Source: Volucribacter amazonae
GTDB lineage: Bacteria; Pseudomonadota; Gammaproteobacteria; Enterobacterales; Pasteurellaceae
Assembly (NCBI RefSeq): GCF_029783845.1
Contig: NZ_LWID01000001.1
Location: forward strand, 62,001 to 126,000
Reading direction: 5' to 3'
Length of the DNA stretch: 64,000 nucleotides
In this document: one piece after another, positions 27,359 through 35,582 of the stretch
How positions within the stretch are numbered: the first letter of the stretch is position 1
How the letters are laid out: each line of letters begins with the position of its first letter
The notes under the pieces: model-generated
What the model was told of the DNA's origin: nothing
The model's database searches: none
The model's input: the letters and a program-made list of their open reading frames with translations, nothing else
Position numbers and translations under genes: made by a program

Positions 27359-27549
27359 TATTTGATTATTTTTTGTTCTTTTTTTTGGGGGGGGTATTTT
27401 GTCTGAATAAAGCCAATGATTAACATAAACAACAAAATTATTACTTGTTCTATAATAGCTTTTTTACTATGCCACTTTGTGGATTTTCTGCCGTCTATTT
27501 TGGCTATATGTAGTTTTATGTAGTTCTTTGGCTCTTGGATTATCTTGAA

Positions 27550-27577
27550 AAATAAAAAAGCACCCCGAAAAGTGCTT
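27550..27577 (-). terminator. Terminator of the satellite helicase gene
   Basis: AAGCAC (27558-27563) pairs with GTGCTT (27572-27577); on the minus strand the stem is followed by TTTTTTATTTTT. It lies 18 bases after the helicase stop. Confidence 0.85.
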
Positions 27578-27594
27578 ATTTCATAGATTGGTGG

Positions 27595-29481
27595 TTAGTC
27601 ATTTTGTAGTTTTTGTTTGGTGGCGTTTTTGTCCTTTAGGGTAGCGTTGGTATGGCGTTTTCCTTGTGCGAGTGTGCGAATGGAAAAGCGAATATCAAAG
27701 CCACTTGATTTAAAGGCTTGTATTAGCTCTCGTTCTAAATGCTTTGGCTTAAGTTGATATTTGGCTTCTATGCCGTGGTGGTGGCAATATAATAAATATA
27801 TCCAATATAATCGATTAAAGACTAAATCCGTGCTTAAGTCTGGCACGTGAAGCAAGCTACCCATTATTAGCCCTTGTCGGCTTGGCATAGGCAATAAATC
27901 GAATTCTTGAACAAAGTCCAATAAGTGATCGTTATCTCGCTTTAATGCTAAGACTTCCGCACTATTTTTCTGAATAAATAAGGCTTTTAGGGCAATATCA
28001 GGGGTAGGAAATGCACTGATAATTTTTTGAATAATGCCACTTAACTCGCCTTTTAATTTGCTTACTAACTGATAATCTCTATCTTGTTCGGGAACGGCTT
28101 TATCAAAGGGAAATATCACTCGCCGCCTATCCATTCCACCACCATCATTTTTATAAATCGGCAAGCTATTTGAGCAAATGGCAAAGATAGCATTAACAGA
28201 TTGGCTAAACGGATCTTTATACTTAGGGTTAAAGTCCAAAGGCTCGCCACTAGATAGCTTTTTAAAGGTGGAACTATCGCCAATATATCGCCCTTCATCT
28301 GAAGAATATAAAAAAGTTTTATCTAATACCTTTGAGCGTGATACGGGGTTATCAAGCTCTTTTAAGGTAATTCCCTCGTGATTGCCGTTGCCACTTAGCA
28401 ATTTAGCCACTTCAATAAAGACGGATTTACCGCCGCCCGCTTCGCCGATTAGCTCTAATGTTAATTGCCATTCAGTACGATTAAATAAAATCATATATAA
28501 CGCCGCTAAAAAGGCTTGTCGGCGTTCGTCCTTGCCATAGCTGATAAAGGTTAGCCATTTATCAAAATTAGGTGTAGGCAAGCAGTCTTGACAATAATCG
28601 CAAGGATTAAAGCCAATTAACCAATAATCTGGATCAAAGGGCATTAACTCAAGGCTATTTTTATCAAGTATGCCATTGTTAAAGGCTAATAAGTTAGGTT
28701 TGGCGATACCCATTAAGGGCAAATCTAGGGTTAAACAATCCCTTACCCCTTTCACTTTCTCTAGGGAATATTTGGCGTCATAATGCCTAAAAAAAGCAGT
28801 AATTAGCCTTAATATTTCCGTATCATTCATACTTTCCCACGCTTTGCCATTGTAGCGGTATATGCGGTTATTTAGGGCGTTATAGGCTAATTGGTAACGT
28901 GGCTCGGCGGTATGCTCGCACCAATCAATAAAATATTTTGCCCTATCATTCGGGCTTGCTCCCTTGATGATATCCGCCATATCTAACGGGCTTTGCGCTT
29001 GGTTATTTTTAGCCACCACCTCCGCTACGCTGTCGCCTTGTCTAATCCTGGCTAAATAATCCGTTAAATCTTCTAACCGTTCACCAATATTATTCACGAT
29101 GGCCAGCCGTTGAATATCGCTATTTTGGGCTAAATTGACGCATAATGTGGCGATTTGGCTTTGGGTTAAGGGGTTAGGCTCGGTGTAAACTAGCGTGGCG
29201 ATTTGATAGCCTTTAGGGGCGATTTTCACGCCCTCTAATTGATTGATTTGGTGTTGCCCTAACACAATCGGCAAGCTGTCATAGCGGTTTGGGTTTTGTC
29301 CGTCTACGCTATCTAAAAAGATTTGCCAGTCTAAGCCTTGCCCGTTGGTGGCTTTGTCTTTGGCATTTTTGCGATAAAACGCCCACGCATTCGCCCCCAC
29401 CAAAATATAAAGCTCGGTTAGGGGTTCATTACGTTTCGCCACTTCGCTTAAATTAGGGGCATTGGTTAATTTATTCGCCAT
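27595..29481 (-). CDS. SF3 helicase of P4-alpha/D5 type
   Basis: 628 residues. The C-terminal half is a phage/plasmid SF3 helicase: Walker A GEAGGGKS (346-353), Walker B FLYSSDE (395-396 acidic pair), and sensor asparagine in AICSNSLP (N438), preceded by the D5 N-like region (YNGKAWESMND, LLAFNNGILD). The N-terminal 200 residues lack the zinc finger and primase motifs of P4 alpha, so priming may come from elsewhere. Its start overlaps the preceding small ORF by 11 bases. The product should unwind the satellite origin, perhaps at the iterons flanking the element. Confidence 0.88.
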   Translation of the reverse strand: MANKLTNAPNLSEVAKRNEPLTELYILVGANAWAFYRKNAKDKATNGQGLDWQIFLDSVDGQNPNRYDSLPIVLGQHQINQLEGVKIAPKGYQIATLVYTEPNPLTQSQIATLCVNLAQNSDIQRLAIVNNIGERLEDLTDYLARIRQGDSVAEVVAKNNQAQSPLDMADIIKGASPNDRAKYFIDWCEHTAEPRYQLAYNALNNRIYRYNGKAWESMNDTEILRLITAFFRHYDAKYSLEKVKGVRDCLTLDLPLMGIAKPNLLAFNNGILDKNSLELMPFDPDYWLIGFNPCDYCQDCLPTPNFDKWLTFISYGKDERRQAFLAALYMILFNRTEWQLTLELIGEAGGGKSVFIEVAKLLSGNGNHEGITLKELDNPVSRSKVLDKTFLYSSDEGRYIGDSSTFKKLSSGEPLDFNPKYKDPFSQSVNAIFAICSNSLPIYKNDGGGMDRRRVIFPFDKAVPEQDRDYQLVSKLKGELSGIIQKIISAFPTPDIALKALFIQKNSAEVLALKRDNDHLLDFVQEFDLLPMPSRQGLIMGSLLHVPDLSTDLVFNRLYWIYLLYCHHHGIEAKYQLKPKHLERELIQAFKSSGFDIRFSIRTLAQGKRHTNATLKDKNATKQKLQND

Positions 29482-29677
29482 ATTCCACCACCTTTTTAGC
29501 CAAATTAATCAAGCCTTTTACTTCGCCACTATGCCATAAAGCTACCGTAATTTGATGCTTTAATATGTCATCTTGAATAGTTTCAGGTTTGCCCGCAATG
29601 GCGATAATTTGATTGCGCAAGCATTGCTGTTCAAAGGCAATGCGGTCTAATAGGGCAAGTAGTCTATCTTGGTTCAT
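29471..29677 (-). CDS. Small satellite protein upstream of the helicase
   Basis: 68 residues, mostly helical and without a recognised family. AAGGGGG precedes the ATG at 29677 and the gene overlaps the helicase start, so it is very likely translated and coupled to it. P4-like elements often keep one or two such small genes here; no function can be assigned. Confidence 0.7.
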   Translation of the reverse strand: MNQDRLLALLDRIAFEQQCLRNQIIAIAGKPETIQDDILKHQITVALWHSGEVKGLINLAKKVVEYGE

Positions 29678-29687
29678 TATTGCCCCC

Positions 29688-29906
29688 TTAAATATTCATA
29701 TCGCTTAAATGACATAGATTATCAAGCATAAGTTTACTTACGCCCTCAAGGGCTGCAGCGTAATCCATTGGCTCGTCATAATTAGATTGGCTCATTATGT
29801 TAATAATGGCATAAGCTTGCCATAGGGCTTGACGTGCGTCTTTTAAGGTTTTGACTTCTTCAGCGGTTAATGTGGTGGTTTGTGTGTTTTGGTTTAAATT
29901 ACGCAT
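29688..29906 (-). CDS. Small satellite protein
   Basis: 72 residues beginning MRNLNQNTQTTTLTAEEV, predicted helical, soluble. AAAGGGGG lies just before the ATG, which overlaps the end of the Ash-like frame by 8 bases. It reads into the next small gene with a 10-bp gap. Family not recognised; the TAEEVKTLKDARQALWQAY pattern is common in short satellite proteins. Confidence 0.7.
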   Translation of the reverse strand: MRNLNQNTQTTTLTAEEVKTLKDARQALWQAYAIINIMSQSNYDEPMDYAAALEGVSKLMLDNLCHLSDMNI

Positions 29907-30831
29907 AGCTACCCCCTTTTACGGCTTGAGTTAAGGCAATAGGGGTAAAAAGTGCGGTTAGTTTTGTGAAAGTTTTCATTGCTAATAGTCCTGTAAATAA
30001 ATTATCAAAGGCTATCGCTAAACTTCTCACGGTTTGGCGATAGCGTATAGCAGGGTGAGAAACTGCCTTTACAGGAAAACAGCCAATCGCTAAGGATTGC
30101 CCACTATACGCCATCATAGAATGATATGCTACCAATCCAAAATTGGATCGGTTGTTTTCTTTAGGTGTGCGAAAATCACGAACAAAAAAAGCACGTTTTT
30201 CTTTTGGCGTGCTGTTCGCCTGTAAACTATTCAGCTTCTCACGGCTGGCACTTTCTTTTTCAAAGTGCGGTGCTATTTTGCCATTATTTTGTTGGGTTTG
30301 GCAAGGGGGTATGATTAAAGTGCGGTCATTTTTAGCAGAATTTGGCAAGCGTCCTAATAGAATAAGCACATAATCACGGGCTAAATAGGCTCTCGCTTGA
30401 TTTTCGCTTTCCGCTAATATGCGGATTTGTTCGGCTTGGGTTGGGTCATAGTGCTGGCGTGATACGCCTAAAAATTGATAAATCATTTTAGTAACTCCAC
30501 TGAGTAAATTTTCAGAAGTTACCGCCTGAAGTTTCCAGGCTTGTGGGCGGTAACGCATAACGGGCTGGAAAACTGCGATCAGTGGTTCGCAGCAAAGGGC
30601 AAAACCTTTCCCGCTATACGCTACCATAGAATGACGCCATTGGCGTGCTTGGGGTGTGCGTATGCTACGAATAAAAAAACACGCTTGAGGCGTGCTATTC
30701 GCCACTGATTTATCGTTCGAGTTTCCAGGCTCGGCAATCGTTTTTTGCGATTGCGTGAATAATATAGCCTTAAAGCGGTTTTGTTGTAAAGCCTTTTTTG
30801 TGTAAATTGTGGTATTATTGCTAGGTTTCAT
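29899..30831 (-). CDS. Duplicated Ash/Icd-like immunity-region ORF
   Basis: 310 residues containing two copies of an Ash/Icd-like module. Copy 1 starts at NSTPQ (residue 45) and runs through RTPQARQWRHSMVAYSG and VMRYRPQAW. Copy 2 starts at NSTPK (residue 206) and runs through RTPKENNRSN, MMAYSGQSLA and AIRYRQTVRSLA. After each module an in-frame ATG has its own ribosome site: M116 (30486, GGAG) and M285 (29979, AGGA). In P4-type satellites this region yields a processed immunity RNA, so the long frame may matter less than the RNA and the internal starts. GGAATG precedes the outer ATG. Confidence 0.72.
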   Translation of the reverse strand: MKPSNNTTIYTKKALQQNRFKAILFTQSQKTIAEPGNSNDKSVANSTPQACFFIRSIRTPQARQWRHSMVAYSGKGFALCCEPLIAVFQPVMRYRPQAWKLQAVTSENLLSGVTKMIYQFLGVSRQHYDPTQAEQIRILAESENQARAYLARDYVLILLGRLPNSAKNDRTLIIPPCQTQQNNGKIAPHFEKESASREKLNSLQANSTPKEKRAFFVRDFRTPKENNRSNFGLVAYHSMMAYSGQSLAIGCFPVKAVSHPAIRYRQTVRSLAIAFDNLFTGLLAMKTFTKLTALFTPIALTQAVKGGSYA

Positions 30832-30857
30832 AATTCATTCCTATATGTTAGATAAGC

Positions 30858-30888
30858 GAGTATCTCGTTTTGAGATACTCTTTTTTTT
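30858..30888 (+). terminator. Intrinsic terminator facing the plus strand in the immunity leader
   Basis: GAGTATCTC (30858-30866), loop GTTTT, GAGATACTC (30872-30880), then eight T on the plus strand. All satellite genes here are on the minus strand, so this would end an antisense transcript or act as a leader hairpin. The 30832-31133 gap holds nothing else I can support except short inverted stretches near 31020-31060. Confidence 0.7.
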
Positions 30889-31133
30889 GGCTTGCCGTCT
30901 GTTCAAATTGAGCAAATGGACGGTTATTTTTAGCAGCCGTTAAAGGTTCACTTATGAAAAAAGTTCATACGTGGAGAAAATCCAGTCGTGAAAAATTTTC
31001 ACTCCCCCTTTTTAAGGACTGCAAAATCTTGATATTTTGCTGACAAAATCCGCTATTTTGCGGTCATCTTGTCAATAAATATCAACATTTAGATGACAAG
31101 TTTTGACAAGTTCAATGCCCTTTGTTTATTGGC

Positions 31134-31874
31134 TTAATGGTGGGGCGTTTCTCGCTTTGCTAATGTTAATAGCCAGTCTTTCCGTTGCTGGTAATTCATA
31201 TCAAGACGAATTAAGGCGATATCCGTTTCTTGTAGTTGGCTAAGCGTGGCTAATTGCTGTGGCGTAAAACATTCCCTTATATTCCCTTGAATGCCTTGCT
31301 CTTTTCGCCATTGGTTAAGGCTTTGCCCTAATACAAGGCTATCTAGCATACTGTTTTCATTCATAAAGTAATGGGCTTTAACGGGCTTACCTTGGCGGAT
31401 TAAATAAGCTTTTAGCTCATCAGTTAATCGCTGATTATTGTCAATGGTGGCGAGTCTGATTTGTGTTTGGGCTATCTGCTTACGGTAAACTTTAGGGGCT
31501 ATGGTGGCTAATTGTTTTTCTGCCTCGATAAAGTGCTGGCGAATTGCTTTACCTACGGGGCTTTTTTCCATTAAACATAAATGTTTCGCCATATCTAAGC
31601 TAATGATGTAATCAATTTGCTTTTGTGGTCTGGCTTTAGTGTATTGCTCATTATTTGCGCTCGCCCGTTTTGGTGAGCTCAAATTTTCAACAACAATAAA
31701 ATCTAAACCATTAATAAAATCAGCCTGCTTAATACGGGCTTTTATCCAGTTAGAAAAATCACGCCCCACGCCTAAGGCTTGATGTAAATTTCTTGCGTCT
31801 ATGCCGTGAATGCTCTCTTGTTGTTGGTTGGTATAGGGTTGTTGTTTTAGTAGTGCAATAATTTGATGTTGCAT
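31134..31874 (-). CDS. AntA-type phage antirepressor-like regulator
   Basis: 246 residues. The N-terminal part is an AntA/AntB domain: IDARNLHQALGVGRDFSNWI, FINGLDFIVVEN, DYIISLDMAKHLCLMEK and GKAIRQHFIEAEK. The C-terminal ~75 residues resemble the tail of the Rha-type protein two genes upstream. The ATG at 31874 has GAGGAAAG upstream; the frame extends to 31928 without a site. It probably controls the satellite's lysogeny or replication switch; mechanism is not visible. Confidence 0.82.
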   Translation of the reverse strand: MQHQIIALLKQQPYTNQQQESIHGIDARNLHQALGVGRDFSNWIKARIKQADFINGLDFIVVENLSSPKRASANNEQYTKARPQKQIDYIISLDMAKHLCLMEKSPVGKAIRQHFIEAEKQLATIAPKVYRKQIAQTQIRLATIDNNQRLTDELKAYLIRQGKPVKAHYFMNENSMLDSLVLGQSLNQWRKEQGIQGNIRECFTPQQLATLSQLQETDIALIRLDMNYQQRKDWLLTLAKRETPHH

Positions 31875-32003
31875 TGTCTTTCCTCGCTTTAATCTCTGTT
31901 TTTCCTCGCGCGCGCGTACTGGTAACAAAATTCATTATTTTGCCGTTATCGTTTCAACAAATTTCAATCAGTTTCAACATTTGCCGCTTTTCTGCCCTTA
32001 GGG

Positions 32004-32273
32004 TTATTTAGTGGCTAACTGATGAAATTTAATCAGTTGCTTTAATTGCTTTTCAGCTTGTAATGTTGCCGTTCGATAACTTTCATTATTAGGATATTGC
32101 TTATAATCACGCTTAAAGCTCTCTAGTCGCTCGCTAAGCAATAAAACCACTTCACCTAAGGGGTAAGGCTCGTTATCGTTATAAAGGCTCATAAAGTGAA
32201 ATAGCGTGCGTTTATTGAGATAATGCTCAATCGCTTGGCTAAGTAGTCGCTGTTTAGCTATACGGCATTTCAT
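32004..32273 (-). CDS. Small hypothetical satellite protein
   Basis: 89 residues, basic, helical (LLSQAIEHYLNKRTLF; KQLKQLIKFHQLATK). GGAGATGAAAAGAA precedes the ATG. It lies between the two regulator genes on the same strand and is probably co-transcribed. I do not recognise a domain. Confidence 0.6.
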   Translation of the reverse strand: MKCRIAKQRLLSQAIEHYLNKRTLFHFMSLYNDNEPYPLGEVVLLLSERLESFKRDYKQYPNNESYRTATLQAEKQLKQLIKFHQLATK

Positions 32274-32368
32274 TTCTTTTCATCTCCATTCTTCAGGTTT
32301 TTTCAGGTAGCTATTAAGTTAGCTATCGAGTTAGCTATTAAGGTTTTATTACCTTTTGCCCGGTCTCC

Positions 32369-33031
32369 TCAATGTTGAGAAAAGCCCTGTAACGCCGTTT
32401 TCTGTAACAATGCTTTCCGCAAGGAATAATTTAGCCCGAGCTTTATCATAACGGCGTTTTCGGATAACAATTCATCTACTCGTTTTAGTTCTGGTTCGGT
32501 TAAGAATTGGCGTATTTCTGCGTCTTTTGGATAGCCCCTTGCGGTTAGCCATTTCTTTTTACCCACGCCCAAAGTAACACGATAAACAAGATTATTTTCA
32601 CGGCTATAGGCGTGGGGGTCGTCTTTGCCTTGTCGTTCTAAACTTGCCTTAATGGCATCATTTAGCCGTTGTTGGTCTTGTTTTAAATTCGCCCTTGAGC
32701 TAATCCACTTTCTCATATGATTAAACTCGTTAATGTAGGCTTCTTTAAACTGCATTGCTTTCTTGCCAGTAAAACCCATCACAAGCAAAGTAAAACCGTC
32801 TTGGGTCATTAGGTATATTGGTTGCCTTTTTCCTCTGTCATCTTTGTAATTTGACGGCTTAAAATTGAGCCGCCAAAATTCAGGCGAGCAATTCAATTCT
32901 TTAATAGCTCTTAAAATATTTTTATGTTGCTTGTCAAAGTAACTCGCCACTTTTAAGCTGTCGGTTAGTGCGGTCATTTCTTTGTTAAATAATTTAGGGA
33001 AAACCGCCCCATTAAAACACTCTTTCATCAT
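32369..33031 (-). CDS. Rha-family phage regulatory protein
   Basis: 220 residues. The Rha domain is clear: SLKVASYFDKQHKNILRAI, LNFKPSNYKDDRGKRQPIYL, MTQDGFTLLVMGFTGKKAM, FKEAYINEFN. The C-terminal part (ENNLVYRVTLG ... IRQFLTEPEL ... MIKLGLNYSLRKALL) matches in pattern the tail of the AntA-type protein. AAGAGGAAAC precedes tandem ATGs (33031/33028). Rha proteins affect phage growth in hosts with integration host factor; the role in a satellite is open. Confidence 0.85.
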   Translation of the reverse strand: MMKECFNGAVFPKLFNKEMTALTDSLKVASYFDKQHKNILRAIKELNCSPEFWRLNFKPSNYKDDRGKRQPIYLMTQDGFTLLVMGFTGKKAMQFKEAYINEFNHMRKWISSRANLKQDQQRLNDAIKASLERQGKDDPHAYSRENNLVYRVTLGVGKKKWLTARGYPKDAEIRQFLTEPELKRVDELLSENAVMIKLGLNYSLRKALLQKTALQGFSQH

Positions 33032-33082
33032 TGTTCTGTTTCCTCTTGTTTTGGTTTAGTGGCTCAATTTGAGCGACTAAAA

Positions 33083-33421
33083 TCACGCCTTAAAATTCGC
33101 TAAATAGGCTTGTTGCTCTTGCTCGGTCATCAAGCCTAAATCCCGTTTTACTCGCTCCCTGTTTAATAGGGCTATCGCCTTAATGGCTTCTTTTCGGTTG
33201 GCTAGGCGGTAAATCGTGTATTGCCCTAGCTCGCTTTGAGTGGTGGACTGGGTTTTAATCAGGGCAATGTTATGCTTGCTTTCCAATTCCGCCACTTCAT
33301 TGCGGCCGCTATTAATAAAATAGTTCATATCAATTTCACGCCCACTAATCCCGTTAGGGTGGCTAAGTAGGGCAGTAATCACTTTCCCTTTACGGGTAAG
33401 GGGTTTTGTTTGGGTTGTCAT
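33083..33421 (-). CDS. Winged-helix-like satellite protein
   Basis: 112 residues. LTRKGKVITALLSHPNGISG resembles the first helices of a winged-helix domain, with REIDMNYFINSGRNEVAELE as a possible recognition region. The ATG overlaps the stop of the preceding AlpA-like gene (ATGA), so the genes are coupled. Probably a regulatory protein; family not named. Confidence 0.65.
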   Translation of the reverse strand: MTTQTKPLTRKGKVITALLSHPNGISGREIDMNYFINSGRNEVAELESKHNIALIKTQSTTQSELGQYTIYRLANRKEAIKAIALLNRERVKRDLGLMTEQEQQAYLANFKA

Positions 33422-33606
33422 TGGGTTGCTCCTTTCTCTTGTTTACTCAAAAAGGCTTGTATATCACTTTCGGCAAAACGTGTAGCAAAGCCTAATTTGG
33501 TCTTTTTCAGTTTGCCCGTTCTCACATAGCGATCGATAGTTGCCGAACTTACCGCTAAAAGCTGGGCTAATTCTTTCTTGCTGTAATATTGATTAATATT
33601 GCCCAT
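33418..33606 (-). CDS. Excisionase/MerR-like helix-turn-helix protein
   Basis: About 62 residues: YYSKKELAQLLAVSSATIDR (helix-turn-helix), then RYVRTGKLKKTKLGFATRFAESDIQAFL, the typical winged tail of excisionase-type proteins. The start at 33606 sits inside the end of the AlpA gene and has GGGGGAGAC upstream. Likely a directionality factor or regulator working with the integrase. Confidence 0.78.
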   Translation of the reverse strand: MGNINQYYSKKELAQLLAVSSATIDRYVRTGKLKKTKLGFATRFAESDIQAFLSKQEKGATQ

Positions 33607-33799
33607 TGTCTCCCCCTTTATTATCAAATTTAGCTAGCCACGCTTTAACGTCGCTTTCTTTCCAACGTGAGCTACGCCCCCACTTTTCAGGCGGTGCGAG
33701 TCGTCCCGCTTTCACTTCACGATAGATAAAGGTATGCGATACATTGCCTAACTCTCGTAATTCTTTAACGGTTAAACGTCTTTCTACTTGCTCTGTCAT
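33593..33799 (-). CDS. alpA: AlpA-family regulator
   Basis: 68 residues with the AlpA pattern: RRLTVKELRELGNVSHTFIY, then REVKAGRLAPPEKWGRSSRW and KESDVKAWL. AlpA-type proteins activate integrase or excision genes of P4-like elements. AAGGGG precedes the ATG. It is the first gene of a tightly overlapping run of three DNA-binding proteins. The 33800-34082 gap upstream is AT-rich with repeated GGTTAG/TTTGGTAT words and should contain its promoter. Confidence 0.8.
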   Translation of the reverse strand: MTEQVERRLTVKELRELGNVSHTFIYREVKAGRLAPPEKWGRSSRWKESDVKAWLAKFDNKGGDNGQY

Positions 33800-34082
33800 T
33801 ATTTTCCCCTTGTGGTTGGTTTATTTTGATTTATGTCTGGTTACGTCTTGACGTGTTGGGGATTATGAACAAAAATTTTTGGTATTTTGGTTTGGTAAAT
33901 TGGTTAGTTGGTTAGCTAATTTTGGTATTTTGGTTAAGCCTTGCTATTACTGGGTTTAGCGTGATTTTATTTTTTATCTAAAAGCGGCAATAAACCAAAT
34001 TTAAATAGGGATAGGATTTTAATATTTGGAATTGGTGGATAATTTTAGGCGTGTTGTAATGAATTAACCAAAATTCAGGCAA

Positions 34083-34106
34083 TAAAAAAGGGCGATTATT
34101 CGCCCT
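34083..34106 (-). terminator. Terminator overlapping the end of the membrane-protein gene
   Basis: GGGCGA (34090-34095) and TCGCCC (34100-34105) pair around a four-base loop; on the minus strand six T follow. The stop codon of the gene (34098-34096) lies in the loop, so coding end and terminator are merged. Confidence 0.9.
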
Positions 34107-34830
34107 GGTCGTCTATTCTTAAATTTAAGTTTTTCAAGCTATTTCTATAGGTTTCTTGTGCGATTGGGTTTTTAAATAATCCGTTTATTTCGCTACTGGT
34201 TAAAAGCCTTGATAAGGCGGATATATTTACCTTATTTGTTCGCTGTAGATTTGGTTTGTGTTTTGCCAGCTCTGTGGCTAATACGGCTACAGTTTTTAGT
34301 AGGTTTTCATTACATAAGAGTTTATCTTTTTCTTCTAGTCTTTGTTGCTCTTGTGTTTGTTGGCCTTTAATCTCTAAATTTTTATGCGTCTCTCTTGGTT
34401 GATTGATATTTAATTCTTGTTCTGAATATTCCATAGGTTTATATATTCTAAAAATTCCTAAAGAAATAAAAACTAAAGAATAAATAAAAAACACAATATC
34501 CATATAAAAATAAACGCCCGCTTCATCTAATTTCTTATTAAAGAAAGCTAACAGGGTCAATGATGACGCTAACAAAAAAAAGCGTGAAGTTAATAAATTA
34601 CAAAAATAATGTAACCATTTGTTTTTTATAGATTTTAAACAACATATAAACCAATAAGAAGATATACCAAAAATATAGAAGGAACAATATTGCCGAGATA
34701 TATCCCTTATTAAATCATTATTCCCCCAAAAGGCGGCAACACAATAATAAAAAATAGGGAATACTGTTAAAATAAAAAATACTTTATCCTCAAAATTTAT
34801 TTGTGATTTTTGAATATAATTGTTATTCAT
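34096..34830 (-). CDS. Unrecognised four-helix membrane protein of the satellite
   Basis: 244 residues. Four strong membrane segments occupy roughly residues 17-35, 47-68, 73-98 and 104-130. A hydrophilic, Gln/Glu-rich linker follows (THKNLEIKGQQTQEQQRLEE), then a helical C-terminal domain (LLKTVAVLATELAKHKPN; NKVNISALSRLLTS). It has its own upstream region and terminator, so it is a stand-alone cargo gene between the regulators and hicAB. Placement and topology (membrane anchor plus cytosolic sensor-like tail) would fit a defence or superinfection-exclusion function, but nothing in the sequence proves it. Confidence 0.7.
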   Translation of the reverse strand: MNNNYIQKSQINFEDKVFFILTVFPIFYYCVAAFWGNNDLIRDISRQYCSFYIFGISSYWFICCLKSIKNKWLHYFCNLLTSRFFLLASSLTLLAFFNKKLDEAGVYFYMDIVFFIYSLVFISLGIFRIYKPMEYSEQELNINQPRETHKNLEIKGQQTQEQQRLEEKDKLLCNENLLKTVAVLATELAKHKPNLQRTNKVNISALSRLLTSSEINGLFKNPIAQETYRNSLKNLNLRIDDQGE

Positions 34831-35037
34831 TACTGCGCCCCTACGCCTACCCCTATTAGTGAGCGTGCAACAGGATAAAATAGGGGTTTTATCTTTTCGG
34901 CAAGGGTAATTAGTCCTTACCTAGTTGCACTAATTCGGATTATTCTATTTTGCTTTAGTGTGATTTATTCTACATCAATTTGATTAAAGGTAAAGCGGTT
35001 TTTACTGGTTAAATAAACAGTGCTTTAGAGGTCAACC

Positions 35038-35276
35038 GTTTCGGTATCGAAACAGTTCGCTTTTAAGGCTTAATGTTGAAAAGTGGTTATTTCCAAAATG
35101 GAAATAGTTGATTTAGTTGTGTACATATGTACATAACTGCTAACCGTGTACATAAGTACACAGTTGCCAACCCTAGCTAATAGAATAGGGGTATGTCATT
35201 GGTGTATTCTTGGCTTTCGTGGTTATCACCACAACTGAATTTATTTCCCCAAATAGGGATTGTCCACTTGGGGAAA
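35038..35276. repeat. Array of six unrelated dyads
   Basis: Six inverted repeats in 240 bp: GTTTCG/CGAAAC (35038-35053), ATTTCCA/TGGAAAT (35089-35105), a 24-bp near-perfect palindrome around GTACATATGTAC (35115-35138), GTGTAC/GTACAC inside AAC...GTT (35142-35165), GTGGT/ACCAC (35219-35232), and TTTCCCCAA/TTGGGGAAA (35244-35276, 15-base loop). Loops of the first five are 0-4 bases. Stem sequences differ. The surrounding 34831-35548 region has no credible gene and is the upstream region of the membrane-protein gene. Confidence 0.65.
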
Positions 35277-35548
35277 GTTGCTATATTGGATCAACGCCTT
35301 AACCATTGATATATCAGGCTTTAGGCTTAAAAATAGCTTTATTGGATCAGGGTTAAACTGCCTATATTTTTCTAACTTCCACCATTGGCAGAAGTTGAAT
35401 AGGTATTGCTATAAATTATAAGCTAACTCATCAATACGGACCCTAATCGGACCCTTTTCAGCTCTTTATCTATCTTTATTGGCTTTCTCTCAATATAAAC
35501 CTTAAGTTTTACTAAGTTCTTGAATACCTTATTCTGCGGTAGTTACCA

Positions 35549-35573
35549 TAAAAAAGCCTTGAAAACTCAAGGC
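35549..35573 (-). terminator. Terminator of hicAB
   Basis: GCCTTGA (35556-35562), loop AAAC, TCAAGGC (35567-35573); on the minus strand the stem is followed by six T. It lies 10 bases past the hicB stop. Confidence 0.9.
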
Positions 35574-35582
35574 ATTAATATT

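Noticed and set aside
30143..30373. Plus-strand frame inside the Ash-like region, upstream of a plus-strand terminator
   Set aside because: Tempting because of the terminator at 30858, but it has no ribosome site and mirrors the repeated Ash module; kept only as an antisense-RNA idea.
35038..35276. Dyad row as integron attC sites or a CRISPR array
   Set aside because: No integron integrase, no attC core triplets, no constant repeat with unique spacers and no cas genes.
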